From Stanieria sp. NIES-3757 (GTDB taxonomy: Bacteria > Cyanobacteriota > Cyanobacteriia > Cyanobacteriales > Xenococcaceae), in NCBI GenBank assembly GCA_002355455.1, contig AP017375.1, positions 4,083,640-4,147,639 of the forward strand: 64,000 bases of DNA. Reading direction: 5' to 3'. Each line of letters begins with the position of its first letter. The first letter of the stretch is position 1. A program made the translations under genes and the position numbers. Below, piece by piece: positions 36,191-45,597 of the stretch. The notes under the pieces were generated by a model, which saw nothing but the letters and a program-made list of their open reading frames with translations, was not told the origin of the DNA and did no database searches.

Positions 36191-37354
36191 ATGTCTTCCA
36201 ACCCCTATAACTGGTTAGAAAAATCTTTAGCAACTATTCATCGTGCCAATTGGTATCGTTCCGTTAAAACTATTAATAGTCTTCCTAATGCCATAGTTGA
36301 GTTAGAAGGAAAAAAAGTAATTAACTTTGCCAGTAATGATTATTTAGGATTAACAGGAGATGAGCGATTAATTCAAGCAGCGATCCAAGCCACTCAACAA
36401 TATGGTACAGGTAGTACAGGTTCTCGTTTACTCAGTGGACATCGAGAATTACATCAACAATTAGAAAATGCGATCGCATCTCTCAAGCAAACCGAATCTG
36501 CTTTAGTTTTTAGTTCTGGTTATTTGGCAAACTTAGGCACTATTACCGCTTTAGTCGGACAAAAAGATTTAATTATCGGAGATAAATATAATCATTCCAG
36601 TTTAAAAAATGGCGCAAAATTAAGTGGAGCAAAGTTAATTGAGTATAATCACAGCGATATTGTTGATTTAACTACAAAACTCCAGCAAAACCGAACTTTA
36701 TACCGTCGCTGTCTCCTTATTACTGACAGTGTTTTTAGTATGGATGGTGATTTGTGTCCCTTACCTCAATTAATCTCTCTAGCAGAACAATTTGACTGTA
36801 TGTTACTAGTCGATGAAGCACACGCGACTGGAGTAATGGGTAAAACTGGGGCTGGTTGTGTCGAACACTTTAATTGTACTGGGAAACAACTAATTCAAAT
36901 CGGAACTCTCAGTAAAGCCTTGGGTAGCTTAGGCGGTTACGTCGCAGGTAGTGCCACTCTAATTGATTTTCTTCGTAATCGCGCCCCTAGCTGGATCTAT
37001 ACTACCGCCCTATCACCAGCAGACACCGCAGCAGCCTTAAGAGCGATCGCAATTATTCAAACAGAACCTTCTCGACGAGAACAACTATGGCGTAATGTAA
37101 ATTATCTCAAACAGCAGCTATCTCAATTCAACTTATTACCTTCCCAATCACCTATTATCTGTCTTGGTTTAACTACACCAGAACAAGCTCTCAAATTAGC
37201 CCAACAATTAACTGAAGCTGGTATCTTTGCACCTGCTATTCGCCCTCCTACCGTTCCTACTAGTCGTCTTCGCTTCTCGGTGATGGCAACACATCAAACC
37301 GAACATCTACAGCAATTAGTAACTGAATTAAAAAGCAACCACTATTTCAGTTGA
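36191..37354 (+). CDS. bioF: 8-amino-7-oxononanoate synthase
   Basis: 387 aa alpha-oxoamine synthase, fold type I PLP enzyme. Condenses pimeloyl-ACP with alanine in biotin synthesis. PLP lysine K242 in [13 protein letters not shown], Asp in [13 protein letters not shown], Ser/His loop in [10 protein letters not shown]. Close paralogues are KBL and SPT, but length and motifs favour BioF. ATG 36191. Its stop overlaps the end of the convergent secreted-protein gene by 13 bp. No other bio gene in the window. Confidence 0.9.
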   Translation: MSSNPYNWLEKSLATIHRANWYRSVKTINSLPNAIVELEGKKVINFASNDYLGLTGDERLIQAAIQATQQYGTGSTGSRLLSGHRELHQQLENAIASLKQTESALVFSSGYLANLGTITALVGQKDLIIGDKYNHSSLKNGAKLSGAKLIEYNHSDIVDLTTKLQQNRTLYRRCLLITDSVFSMDGDLCPLPQLISLAEQFDCMLLVDEAHATGVMGKTGAGCVEHFNCTGKQLIQIGTLSKALGSLGGYVAGSATLIDFLRNRAPSWIYTTALSPADTAAALRAIAIIQTEPSRREQLWRNVNYLKQQLSQFNLLPSQSPIICLGLTTPEQALKLAQQLTEAGIFAPAIRPPTVPTSRLRFSVMATHQTEHLQQLVTELKSNHYFS

Positions 37355-39528
37355 CAACTGATTGATAATAAATGCAAAGATGTATCTTGACTAGGAATTA
37401 ATTCGACATTTCCTTTTTGATTAACAATCCAATTACTTGCTTCAATAATCGGTTGAGATAATGACGTTGTTTCAAATCGTGATTGGTAATGGGATTGCAA
37501 GCGATCGCGTGTTGCTGGTACTTTACTACCCAGATCCGGTAAAGAATCTTCAACTACAGTTCCTTCCATAGGATTTGGCGGTAATCCTCCTCGACCAATA
37601 TAGCGAAACTGATCCTCAGTAAAATCTCCTCCCAAACCACAACCAGTATAAATTAAATCTTCGGCTTGAAGTGGTGATTGTTCAGTAGTAATAGTATTAA
37701 TCGCAGAATCAACGTCAGGCGTAATTATCTCTATTACTCCATCGGTACCAAAATTAGAACTTGCTGTAATTAAACTTGTAGGAGTCAAAAATAAACCCTG
37801 TGTCTTAATTAAAATATTACCGCCACTTCCTTCTTGAGCATTAGCATTAATTTGAGTTTGCGGAAATAAAACCAGATTATCTGAAGTAATTTGAATATTG
37901 CCACCAGCACCATTTCTAGCAGCAGTCGTAGTAATTTTTCCTTCTGGTTGCAAAATAATATTATTAGCTATTAACTCAATCGAACCTCCAGTTCCAGAGG
38001 CGGTATTAGCAATAATTTCACCTTGAGTCGCTAAAGATAAATCATCAGCATTAATATCAATATTTCCTGCATTTTCTTGTCCAAAATTACTAACCGATAT
38101 TTGTCCTCCGTTCTCAATTTTAAGATTCGGAGTATTAATAATTAAATTGCCACTTTTTCCCAAAGGTTGTAACTCAAAAGCTACATTTTCCAAACCCGTA
38201 GAAGCAAAAAAACCACTTCTAAATAATCTGCCTTGACTATCTACTTCTGTTCCAGATATTTCAATTGATTCTGTTCCATTAACTGTGATAGTTCCAGCTT
38301 GTCCTTGTCCAAAACTAGCTGCTTGAATTTGTCCACCATCTTTTAAAAATAACCTGGCAGTATTTAGAGTAATTTCCCCTCCCGTTCCTCTTTCTGCTGT
38401 AGAAGTTGAGATAAAAGAAGTAACAAAATTATTTTTGCCAGCTATTTCAATTAAATTTTGTGCGTCAATGTTGATATTTCCACCCTCACCTAAACTAAGA
38501 GTTTCCGCAGAAATACCAGAACCATTACTTAATTGCACTTGACTGGCTTTAATAAAAATATCTCCGCCTTTACCAGGAATTTGTAAGCCAAATTGTTCTC
38601 CTACAGAAGTAGAAATAAAGCTATTAGATAGCTCAACCCTATTAGTAGCAATTAAATTAATATTTCCACCATTAATTTCTTGAGTAGTCAGATTAAATAC
38701 GGCAGCATTATCTAAACTTATATCTTTGCCTCGAAATTGAATTACTCCGCCATTGTCAGATTGAATAAAAGTTTGTTTAGCTAGTTTTATTTGCCCAAAT
38801 TCTTGCACCAAACCATAATCTATTATCCATCCCTGACTACCAGGTTTGATTTGTACTAGTTGGTTTTTAGCCACACTACCAAGTTCTATTCTTCCTTGAG
38901 GATTATTAATTAAAGTATTTTCTAAAAAAATGTCACCTCCCAATAAAGCAATAGTATTACCAGGAGCAACATTTAAAGAAGTTGATTGATTAAGATCAGA
39001 ACTTTGACTGATAATTGCACCTGATGTAGCACCATATTGTAAACCGATGGGAATATTAACTGTTAGCAAGGGTTTAATTAGCTGAGAAGTAGCTGAAAAT
39101 TTAACCCCATCAGCAAAAAAAACTGCATCTGCTGTGGTAGCAATAAAAGAACCACCTAAATTTAACTGTGCATTAGACCCTAAAATAATTCCTGCTGGAT
39201 TAATTAAAAATAAACTAGCAGTACCATTAGCTTTAATTACACCATCAAGATTAGAAATTATTCCTCCAGTCACACGACTAAAAATATTTTCGATGGCTAA
39301 ATTGTTGTCAAAATAAGCGGTAAAATTAGTAGGAATTGAAAATTGCGTGAAGCTATGAAATAAGTTAGTTCCTGCTTGCTTTCCTCCAGTAATAATTAAT
39401 TGTTGAGTTTTAGTAGAATTAACTTGACTATCTAAAGTATCATCACTAACAATTTGCGCTTGGAGAGGAAGTAAGAAAGCGGAATAAATAAAACTACAAC
39501 TAATTAAAGCTAAAAAAATTTTATCCAC
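37342..39528 (-). CDS. Haemagglutinin-type two-partner secretion exoprotein (TpsA-like)
   Basis: 728 aa. Signal peptide (about 1-24, ending LPLQAQ). N-terminal TPS domain (about 28-250) with the conserved [28 protein letters not shown] and GSFIATTAD. The remainder is a repetitive beta-helix rich in Gly/Asn/Gln ([24 protein letters not shown]). Would be exported across the outer membrane by a TpsB pore, which is not encoded in the window. C-terminal about 100 residues are non-repetitive, with a Cys in TGCGLGG and ISCQLK. Adhesion or surface function is inferred. Confidence 0.88.
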   Translation of the reverse strand: MDKIFLALISCSFIYSAFLLPLQAQIVSDDTLDSQVNSTKTQQLIITGGKQAGTNLFHSFTQFSIPTNFTAYFDNNLAIENIFSRVTGGIISNLDGVIKANGTASLFLINPAGIILGSNAQLNLGGSFIATTADAVFFADGVKFSATSQLIKPLLTVNIPIGLQYGATSGAIISQSSDLNQSTSLNVAPGNTIALLGGDIFLENTLINNPQGRIELGSVAKNQLVQIKPGSQGWIIDYGLVQEFGQIKLAKQTFIQSDNGGVIQFRGKDISLDNAAVFNLTTQEINGGNINLIATNRVELSNSFISTSVGEQFGLQIPGKGGDIFIKASQVQLSNGSGISAETLSLGEGGNINIDAQNLIEIAGKNNFVTSFISTSTAERGTGGEITLNTARLFLKDGGQIQAASFGQGQAGTITVNGTESIEISGTEVDSQGRLFRSGFFASTGLENVAFELQPLGKSGNLIINTPNLKIENGGQISVSNFGQENAGNIDINADDLSLATQGEIIANTASGTGGSIELIANNIILQPEGKITTTAARNGAGGNIQITSDNLVLFPQTQINANAQEGSGGNILIKTQGLFLTPTSLITASSNFGTDGVIEIITPDVDSAINTITTEQSPLQAEDLIYTGCGLGGDFTEDQFRYIGRGGLPPNPMEGTVVEDSLPDLGSKVPATRDRLQSHYQSRFETTSLSQPIIEASNWIVNQKGNVELIPSQDTSLHLLSISCQLK

Positions 39529-39667
39529 ATTAAAAAAAGTTAGCCTTATCTCAGTGTTATTTCTGACAACTATGCTAACCTATGATTGTGATTTTGTTGA
39601 TGAATTGAATAAATAACAGCTTAATCGAACTCTAATTTACTTAAGTAATAATTGGAAATTAATTGAA

Positions 39668-39874
39668 TTATAAACAAACTTCGATTCCGCTTGCCACAAA
39701 CCAACAGCGTTTGTAAGTAGAATTAAGATTGGTAGCTGCTTTAAGTTGGTTTTGATTGGATGTAACTTGATTTGAAAGATGGTGGTTTAAGTTAGATTCT
39801 AAAGCCTGAGATGGTATAGTATTCAGCCCTAAAATAGCAATAGAAGTAGTTAAGCTGTACAATAATTTCTTCAT
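39668..39874 (-). CDS. Small secreted protein with two cysteines (68 aa)
   Basis: 68 aa from ATG 39874 (MKKLLYSLTT) with a GAGAG ribosome site; the longer frame to 39922 adds an unlikely leader. Clear signal peptide (cut near SQA at about 24), then an Asn/Gln-rich linker and an RCWFVASGIEVCL tail with C57 and C67, which could form a disulfide. No family recognised. It would act in the periplasm. Downstream of the secreted TpsA-like gene's 5' end on the same strand. Confidence 0.6.
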   Translation of the reverse strand: MKKLLYSLTTSIAILGLNTIPSQALESNLNHHLSNQVTSNQNQLKAATNLNSTYKRCWFVASGIEVCL

Positions 39875-40511
39875 AATTTTACTCTCATTAGTTAGATAAC
39901 TTTGCCAAAACAACGTAAACAAATAATTAGTGATTATTAAAATTTGTTGTTGTTTTTATCAATAAAGTATAAAGTAACCAAAAAATTACATCTTGTGATC
40001 CTTGTCACTTTGATTGTTGATTGTGATCTCAAGAAAATAAAAGTTTCACATCAAGTAAGTTCTGAAGCTTAATTAGCTTAAAAAAAACGCTTATATTTAG
40101 ATATGTTTTTAAGAATTTCCGTAAAAATACTGAGAAGATTGCATTAATAACCATTAAGAATAGACGCTAATTGTCGATAAACTATTTTCAAAATTTAAAC
40201 AACATCTGTTTTAACATATAATTCTTTATACGCAAGGAAATTTAACTAAGTAATTTAAAAATCATTCAAATTAGGATTTTTTAGATAGAGAAATATAGAT
40301 GAAAACTACTTTTTTGACTGAAATTCATAATGCATAAAGAACACACGCTCTTTTGAAGCTGGATCGTATCTTTTGAAAGTTAGATTGAATATTGTAGTGA
40401 AGGGTAATGTGCCGAAATTTTTGGCTGAACCTTTATTTTCTTGTAAGGTTTCGGCTCAAAATTAAAGCTTGCTTATAGAAGCGTCCTAGTAATAATCAGT
40501 TTCAAAATTTT
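39875..40511. other. AT-rich intergenic region
   Basis: 637 bp between divergent genes. Contains a near-perfect hairpin at about 40424-40455 (GCTGAACCTT against AAGGTTTCGGC). No coding frame and no recognisable RNA. Confidence 0.45.
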
Positions 40512-40862
40512 ATGCAGCGGTCTAAAATTCTTTGTCTAGTTTTTCTCGGTATTTTCACTGTAATTTATTCGCCTAATTCTTGGGCTTGTGAACCATCTTT
40601 TGGCAGAGCAAATTTAGAGCGTTATCAATGGGATAAGTTGCAAAAAGAATATCGTAATACTTCTTTGAGTGTTAATAATAATAAAGTTTTATCTGTATGG
40701 GATGTAAACAGGGAACTTGGTTTTTCTGGAGTACAAACCAAAACAACTAATCACCACACTACTGAATACTGAGTGTGGAGAGATTCAAAAATTTGTAATC
40801 GTAGAGTTGAAGGGATTTTCCAAAATGGAAAACTAATTTATCTCAAAGGATATGGATTTTAA
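40512..40862 (+). pseudogene. BamE/OmlA-like small secreted protein interrupted by in-frame TGA
   Basis: The frame from ATG 40512 has a signal peptide (about 1-25, ending SPNSWAC) and an 86-residue open part ending EY at a TGA (40770-40772). The same frame continues open for 29 more codons to TAA at 40862, reading VWRDSKICNRRVEGIFQNG and KLIYLKGYGF. The joined product (W restored for TGA) has the BamE/OmlA-like ending, YxW then C then VxFQNGKL. So it is one gene with a single nonsense change, presumably dead unless read through or a sequence error. The IS5 remnant lies 180 bp downstream. Confidence 0.7.
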
Positions 40863-40978
40863 ACTTTAATTTTAGATTCGCTTTTAGTTTCGATACTTAA
40901 TTTAATCAAACTATATTAATCCTCAATAAGTCATTAAAATTCGGTAGGGGCAATTCCTGCCTCTGAAAAGGTAGTAGA

Positions 40979-41017
40979 GCGATCGCGGAGTACCTCAGCG
41001 AAGCTGAGACCGCTTTT
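40979..41017. repeat. HIP1-bearing hairpin repeat, copy C
   Basis: GCGATCGC followed by GGAGTACCTCAGCGAAGCTG then AGACCGCTTTT. The stem is CTCAGC/GCTGAG with a GAA loop; the other copies (48617-48660, 50466-50505) have CTCGGC/GCCGAG at the same place. Both sides of the stem changed together, so a folded structure appears to be kept. Confidence 0.7.
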
Positions 41018-41039
41018 AACCTGAGTTCGGTTGAATACT

Positions 41040-41950
41040 TATAGAATCCATTTGGGAGCTTCACAAAAGAGTATAATGAGTGGAAAATGCCGTATACCAG
41101 CAGTTTGACCGATAAAGAGTGGGAAATCATTAAACCTCTGTTGCCAAAAAGAAAACCAACAAGACCTCCGAAGTGGAGTAAGAGAGAGATTTTGGACGGT
41201 ATCTTATATCAACTCAAAAATGGTTGTAATTGGAGTGACTTGCCTAAAGATTTACCACCTTATTCAACAGTGTTTTGGCACTACAAACAATGGCGGTCAG
41301 AAGGTGTAATCGAAGAAATTAGAGATATTCTACATTGTAGAGTTCGCCAACAGTTAAAAAAAAAGCTCGATGGACAACTTTAATTATCATCGACTCACAA
41401 GCAGTGAAAAATACTTGTAACGCCAGTGCAGAGTCAAAAGGATTTTGTTTTTACGCTCGCGACTAACGGAATCAAAAGACACTTAGCAGTGGATACTTTA
41501 GGGTTTCCCTTTTTTAGTCATTGCACTCGTGCCAATGTATCCGACGATCACGGATTAATTGAAATGTTATCGAACAACATTGATTATTTTAAATCTAAAC
41601 CCGTTAATATTGCCAAAATTACCATCCTTCTTGATAACGGATATCATCCTGAAACAGTGATGGAAGAGTTGAAAAAAATTTATCCAAATATCGCAACTAA
41701 AATTAAGTTCAAGTTATCCCCTAAGCCGTCAAAAGCAGACAAGAAAAAACTAGGCAAAACAGGTTTTGTTCCTGTAAAAGCTAGGTGGGTTATCGAAAGG
41801 AGTAACTCTTGGATGGAAAGGTGTAAAAGTTTGGTCAAAAATTTTGAGAGAACTCTTGACCATGCGACTACTAAACTCAATCTTTGTTTTGTCAGATTGA
41901 TGCTTAAAAGACTTGCTACTGCTTAAAAAGATCTCAAATGGGTTCTATAT
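41040..41950 (+). mobile_element. IS5-family insertion sequence (degenerate)
   Basis: About 910 bp with imperfect terminal inverted repeats: left TATAGAATCCATTTGGGAGC, right (reverse) TATAGAACCCATTTGAGATC. The transposase gene inside is split across frames. No clear target duplication could be fixed. Sits 180 bp after the TGA-interrupted secreted-protein gene and next to hairpin repeat copy C. Confidence 0.8.
41087..41926 (+). pseudogene. IS5-family transposase, frameshifted
   Basis: First frame (41087-41383) gives SSLTDKEWEIIKPLLPKRKP and the N-terminal DUF4096-like domain. A run TTAAAAAAAAAG near 41354 contains the classic A AAA AAG slip site; a -1 shift there continues into TLIIIDSQAVKNTCNASAES (first catalytic Asp). 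That frame stops at 41457 (YARD then TAA), while homology carries on in the second frame as ATNGIKRHLAVDTLGF up to MLKRLATA, with ILLDNGYH and VIERSNSW (later catalytic residues). The second break lacks a slip site and fits a 1-nt insertion near 41450. So the first shift may be programmed, the second is a mutation, and the gene is dead. Confidence 0.85.
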
Positions 41951-42018
41951 TAAAAGTGAAGTCAAGTAATAAGTAATAAGTAAATAAATGGAATAAGCCT
42001 TTTTATTTAAACAAGAAA

Positions 42019-43623
42019 TTATTTTTTACAATCAAAATTGCGTTGTAAGAAAAAAGCTTCTCCAGGCGATAATTGTTTGATTTGTGAGGTTAAATCTAAC
42101 CAAGGTTGCAATTGTCCTAGTTGAAAAGTACGACTCATCACTACATAAATAGAAGTTTGATCGCAACCAATTCCAGCGGAAATAAGGTTATTCCAAGTAT
42201 CGGCAACTAGTTCATCTTTGACTTGCCAATAACCACTGTGCCATTGCAATTGACGTTGAAAACGAAACGGTGCAGTTTGTTTACCTGTAATAAGAATTTT
42301 CTGTAAAATTTGACGAATTAAGTTAGGAAAAAAACGTCCAAAAGATAACATTACTATTCTTAAAATTATCAAATTTAGAGGATTCATTTGTTTTTGTTTT
42401 GCCCAACCTAATGAACCTTTAATTATAATATCGTCTGTTTCTACAATGGTTTGATAATTACTAACTAAATGACCTACTGCATTTTTAACCTTATTTCCTG
42501 TTTGTACTTGTAAAGAAAATTGTGTATCTGAAGCAATTAATTTACCGTTATGAAATAATTTGAATACTCCTCCTTTATTCAAAGCTAAATATAATTCTGT
42601 ATTTTCACGGCGATCAATTAAAATTCCTCCTTCTTGTAACCAAAAACGTCCTTGAGGACGAGGTTTTACAATTGGTCTATGATCCGTAAAGTCTCGCCAA
42701 GCTAGTAGATAATTCCAGGTATGATGACCGATAATATGATCGTCTGCATAACAAGGTGCTAAACCATTAGCTAATCCTTGCAAAAATTGATCGTTAATAC
42801 TTAAAGCTTCTGGTAACCACTTCCCTACCAATTCAAAACCATGAGGAAAGAAATTATAGGTATTGCGACTGGTATATTCTCCTCCATAAGAACCATCAGG
42901 ATGAACAAATTGAGCAGCGAGAATAACCGCTTTGGCTAAGGCATCTTTTAATCGGTTGGAAGGATTTAATTCATAGATGCGAGCTAGACAAGAAATTGTG
43001 AGAGTATGATAGCCTGGATCGCAACCTTCATATTCTTGAAACCAACCTTCAGGATTTTGCCAAGCTAATACTTGTTCTAAACGTTCTTGTTTGCTTTGAT
43101 TCCAGCGACTGCTTTTAAGAAGTTTGGAGAGTAATTCTAGACAAAGTACGATTAAAGCTTGATGATTAGTGAGTCTACCGCTTTCTTGATGATGAGCTAA
43201 CCAATCTGCACGTTTGACAAAAAAACTTAACAAAAGAGGATTATCTAATTCCATTAAAGTATAACTTTCAATAAAAGCAAGCAGAGAAAAAGCTGCTGCA
43301 CCTGCTGCTCTTTCGTAGGGAAAATAATCGTCACAAGAGCCATTTGGATGAGAAGTTTTTGCTGCGTAAATAATTCCTGCTTCTACCCAATTTTTAATAG
43401 TCGGTTGTTGATAAAAAGGATTATGCTCAATTTTGGTATGATAAGCTAAAGCTAAAGGATAAACGAATTCTTGAGACATTCCGCTAGGAAAATCAATAAT
43501 TTTATACTGCCAAAAATTACGGTCAAAACAGCCATAAGTTGGGCTATGAGGATTGCGGTCTAGAAGAGTTAGAATTTTAGGTATTTGGGCTAAAGCTTCT
43601 TTGGCTAACAGATTTTTATTCAT
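42019..43623 (-). CDS. Large hypothetical protein, heparinase-like alpha/alpha-toroid
   Basis: 534 aa, no signal peptide. The N-terminal about 330 residues alternate Trp/His/Tyr-rich helices (NPEGWFQEYEGCDPGYHTLT, HPDGSYGGEYTSRNTYNFFP) as in alpha/alpha-toroid enzymes such as heparinase II/III-like lyases or prenyl cyclases. The C-terminal about 180 residues look like a beta sandwich (RFWLQEGGILIDRRENTELY). A carbohydrate-active function is likely but not proven; catalytic residues could not be fixed. ATG 43623; divergent from the ABC permease by 80 bp. Confidence 0.7.
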   Translation of the reverse strand: MNKNLLAKEALAQIPKILTLLDRNPHSPTYGCFDRNFWQYKIIDFPSGMSQEFVYPLALAYHTKIEHNPFYQQPTIKNWVEAGIIYAAKTSHPNGSCDDYFPYERAAGAAAFSLLAFIESYTLMELDNPLLLSFFVKRADWLAHHQESGRLTNHQALIVLCLELLSKLLKSSRWNQSKQERLEQVLAWQNPEGWFQEYEGCDPGYHTLTISCLARIYELNPSNRLKDALAKAVILAAQFVHPDGSYGGEYTSRNTYNFFPHGFELVGKWLPEALSINDQFLQGLANGLAPCYADDHIIGHHTWNYLLAWRDFTDHRPIVKPRPQGRFWLQEGGILIDRRENTELYLALNKGGVFKLFHNGKLIASDTQFSLQVQTGNKVKNAVGHLVSNYQTIVETDDIIIKGSLGWAKQKQMNPLNLIILRIVMLSFGRFFPNLIRQILQKILITGKQTAPFRFQRQLQWHSGYWQVKDELVADTWNNLISAGIGCDQTSIYVVMSRTFQLGQLQPWLDLTSQIKQLSPGEAFFLQRNFDCKK

Positions 43624-43703
43624 GAATTTCTACGCATTCATTCAAATTCATAGTCTAAACTACAGTAAAAATAAAATATCAATATTTTCAGTTTGGTTAA
43701 ATT

Positions 43704-44819
43704 ATGGACTGGTGGCGGAAACTCAAACACAATCCTCTCGCTCGTTTTGGAGCAATTTTATTAATAGTTTTTTATTTAGTTGTAATTTTCGCTGATTTTG
43801 TTGCGCCTTACGATCCTTATGATTTTCAAACTGATGGCTCTTTATTGCCACCTACAACCATTTACTGGCGTACTCCTGAAGGAAAATTTCTTGGTCCTCA
43901 CGTTTATCCTACCACCTTGGGACCCACAGACTTAAACACAGGCGATCGCGAGTTAAAAGTAGATTGGCAACAACCTTCACCACTGCGGTTATTTACTAAA
44001 GGTAAACCATATAATTTATTTCAAATCAGATTACCATTATCGCCTCAATTTGAAGAAGTAACTATCTTTCCAGGCATTCCTTTTGATCGTCATTTATTTG
44101 GTGCAATTGGTTCGGGAAAAATCAATCTTTTAGGCACAGATGAACAGGGAAGAGATGAATTTAGCCGAATTATTTTTGGGGGCAGAATTAGTTTATTTAT
44201 CGGTTTAGTAGGAATTATTATTTCTTTCCCTTTAGGAATGTTGATTGGGGGAATTTCTGGTTATTTTGGTGGTTGGAGCGATGCTATTTTAATGCGTTTA
44301 GTCGAAGTACTAATGACTATACCAGGCATATATTTATTAGTAGCTTTAGCAGCAGTTTTACCACCTGGACTAAGTAGTGCGCAACGATTTTTATTAATAG
44401 TTTTAATTACTTCTTTTATTAGTTGGTCAGGATTAGCGCGAGTAATCCGAGGACAAGTATTATCTTTAAAAGAACAGGAATTTGTTCAAGCAGCTAAAGC
44501 AATGGGTGCCAATCCTTTTTATATTATTGTTCGTCATGTTCTTCCCCAAACTGCTACATATATTATTATTTCTGCTACCTTAGCTGTACCTGGTTTTATT
44601 GTTGCTGAATCAGTTCTTAGTTTAATTGGCTTAGGAATTCAACAACCAGATCCGAGTTGGGGAAATTTACTTTCCTTAGCTACTAATGCTTCTATTTTAG
44701 TTCTCCAACCTTGGTTAATTTGGACTCCCGCTCTATTAATTATTTTGACAGTATTAGCCTTTAATTTATTAGGAGATGGTTTAAGAGACGCTCTTGATCC
44801 TCGCAATTTACAAAGATAA
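43704..44819 (+). CDS. ABC transporter permease (DppC/OppC family)
   Basis: 371 aa inner-membrane permease for peptide- or nickel-type ABC import. N-terminal helix (about 14-30) followed by a long periplasmic insert (PTTIYWRTPEGK) and FLGTDEQGRD-like GTDEQGRDEFSRIIFGGRIS. Then five membrane helices, with the ATPase-contact EAA loop EQEFVQAAKAMGANPFYII. The substrate-binding protein, second permease and ATPases are not adjacent, as often happens in cyanobacteria. ATG 43704 inside a stretch of overlapping frames; the longer frame at 43553 is a shadow. Confidence 0.93.
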   Translation: MDWWRKLKHNPLARFGAILLIVFYLVVIFADFVAPYDPYDFQTDGSLLPPTTIYWRTPEGKFLGPHVYPTTLGPTDLNTGDRELKVDWQQPSPLRLFTKGKPYNLFQIRLPLSPQFEEVTIFPGIPFDRHLFGAIGSGKINLLGTDEQGRDEFSRIIFGGRISLFIGLVGIIISFPLGMLIGGISGYFGGWSDAILMRLVEVLMTIPGIYLLVALAAVLPPGLSSAQRFLLIVLITSFISWSGLARVIRGQVLSLKEQEFVQAAKAMGANPFYIIVRHVLPQTATYIIISATLAVPGFIVAESVLSLIGLGIQQPDPSWGNLLSLATNASILVLQPWLIWTPALLIILTVLAFNLLGDGLRDALDPRNLQR

Positions 44820-44848
44820 TTTAGTTAATTTTCTCTTTACTAAAAATT

Positions 44849-45373
44849 TCAATCTTGAGCAGTCGATAAAATTTGTCGATAAAAATTATAAATTTTAATA
44901 TTAAAACAGACAAACATTACTTGTTCTACAGTAGTTGGTTGAGTCAAAAAACTTTTTACAGTTGTTACTGCAATTTTCGTAGCTCGATCTAAGGGAAAGT
45001 CATAGACTCCTGTACTAATAGCAGAAAAAGCAATTGTTTTAAGTTGATACGCCGTAGCAATTTCTAAACTACGATGGTAACAACTGGTTAATAAATCTGC
45101 TTCTCCTTGGTTGCCATCGTACCAAATAGGCCCTACAGTATGAATTACCCATTTTGCTGGTAAATTATAACCTTTAGTAATTTTGGCATCTCCTGTGGCA
45201 CAACCACCTAATTGCCTACATTCAGCTACTAATTCTTTTCCTGCTGCCCGATCAATTGCACCATCTACTCCACCACCACCAAGTAAAGAATTGTTGGCTG
45301 CATTAACGATCGCATCTACGGCTAGAGTAGTAATATCATCCTGAACTACTAAAAGCTTTTTATCAGTGGACAT
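44849..45373 (-). CDS. Macrodomain protein (O-acetyl-ADP-ribose deacetylase-like)
   Basis: 174 aa, all macrodomain. Signature [20 protein letters not shown] with the catalytic Asn/Asp region, then [20 protein letters not shown] and [20 protein letters not shown] (phosphate loop). Proteins like YmdB hydrolyse O-acetyl-ADP-ribose or remove ADP-ribose from proteins. ATG 45373. Convergent with the ABC permease. No ADP-ribosyltransferase is nearby. Confidence 0.93.
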   Translation of the reverse strand: MSTDKKLLVVQDDITTLAVDAIVNAANNSLLGGGGVDGAIDRAAGKELVAECRQLGGCATGDAKITKGYNLPAKWVIHTVGPIWYDGNQGEADLLTSCYHRSLEIATAYQLKTIAFSAISTGVYDFPLDRATKIAVTTVKSFLTQPTTVEQVMFVCFNIKIYNFYRQILSTAQD

Positions 45374-45517
45374 TATCTCAGTAATTTGAATACTATCACT
45401 AGCTTAATACTTCAAAGTTCAGAATTTATAAGTCTGTAAAATTGGCAATAACTCTAAGCAAAAAGCAAGCCTCACTCTTAACAGAGCATTCTTGACAACA
45501 AAAATTTTAGGTAATAG

Positions 45518-45545
45518 CACCCCAGTAAAGTTGGTATCTGGGGTG
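45518..45545 (-). terminator. Hairpin downstream of cphA
   Basis: CACCCCAG, 12-nt loop, CTGGGGTG: perfect 8-bp GC-rich stem located 53-80 bp past the cphA stop on the minus strand. No immediate T tract, so it may be a processing or stability hairpin. Confidence 0.55.
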
Positions 45546-45597
45546 TTGAGATTAACTATTAACTAGTTAGGCAAAATCTGTACCTTTGACGAAACTT

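Noticed and set aside
43553-43795. 80-codon ORF across the divergent promoter of the ABC permease
   Set aside because: Overlaps two real genes in other frames; no homology.
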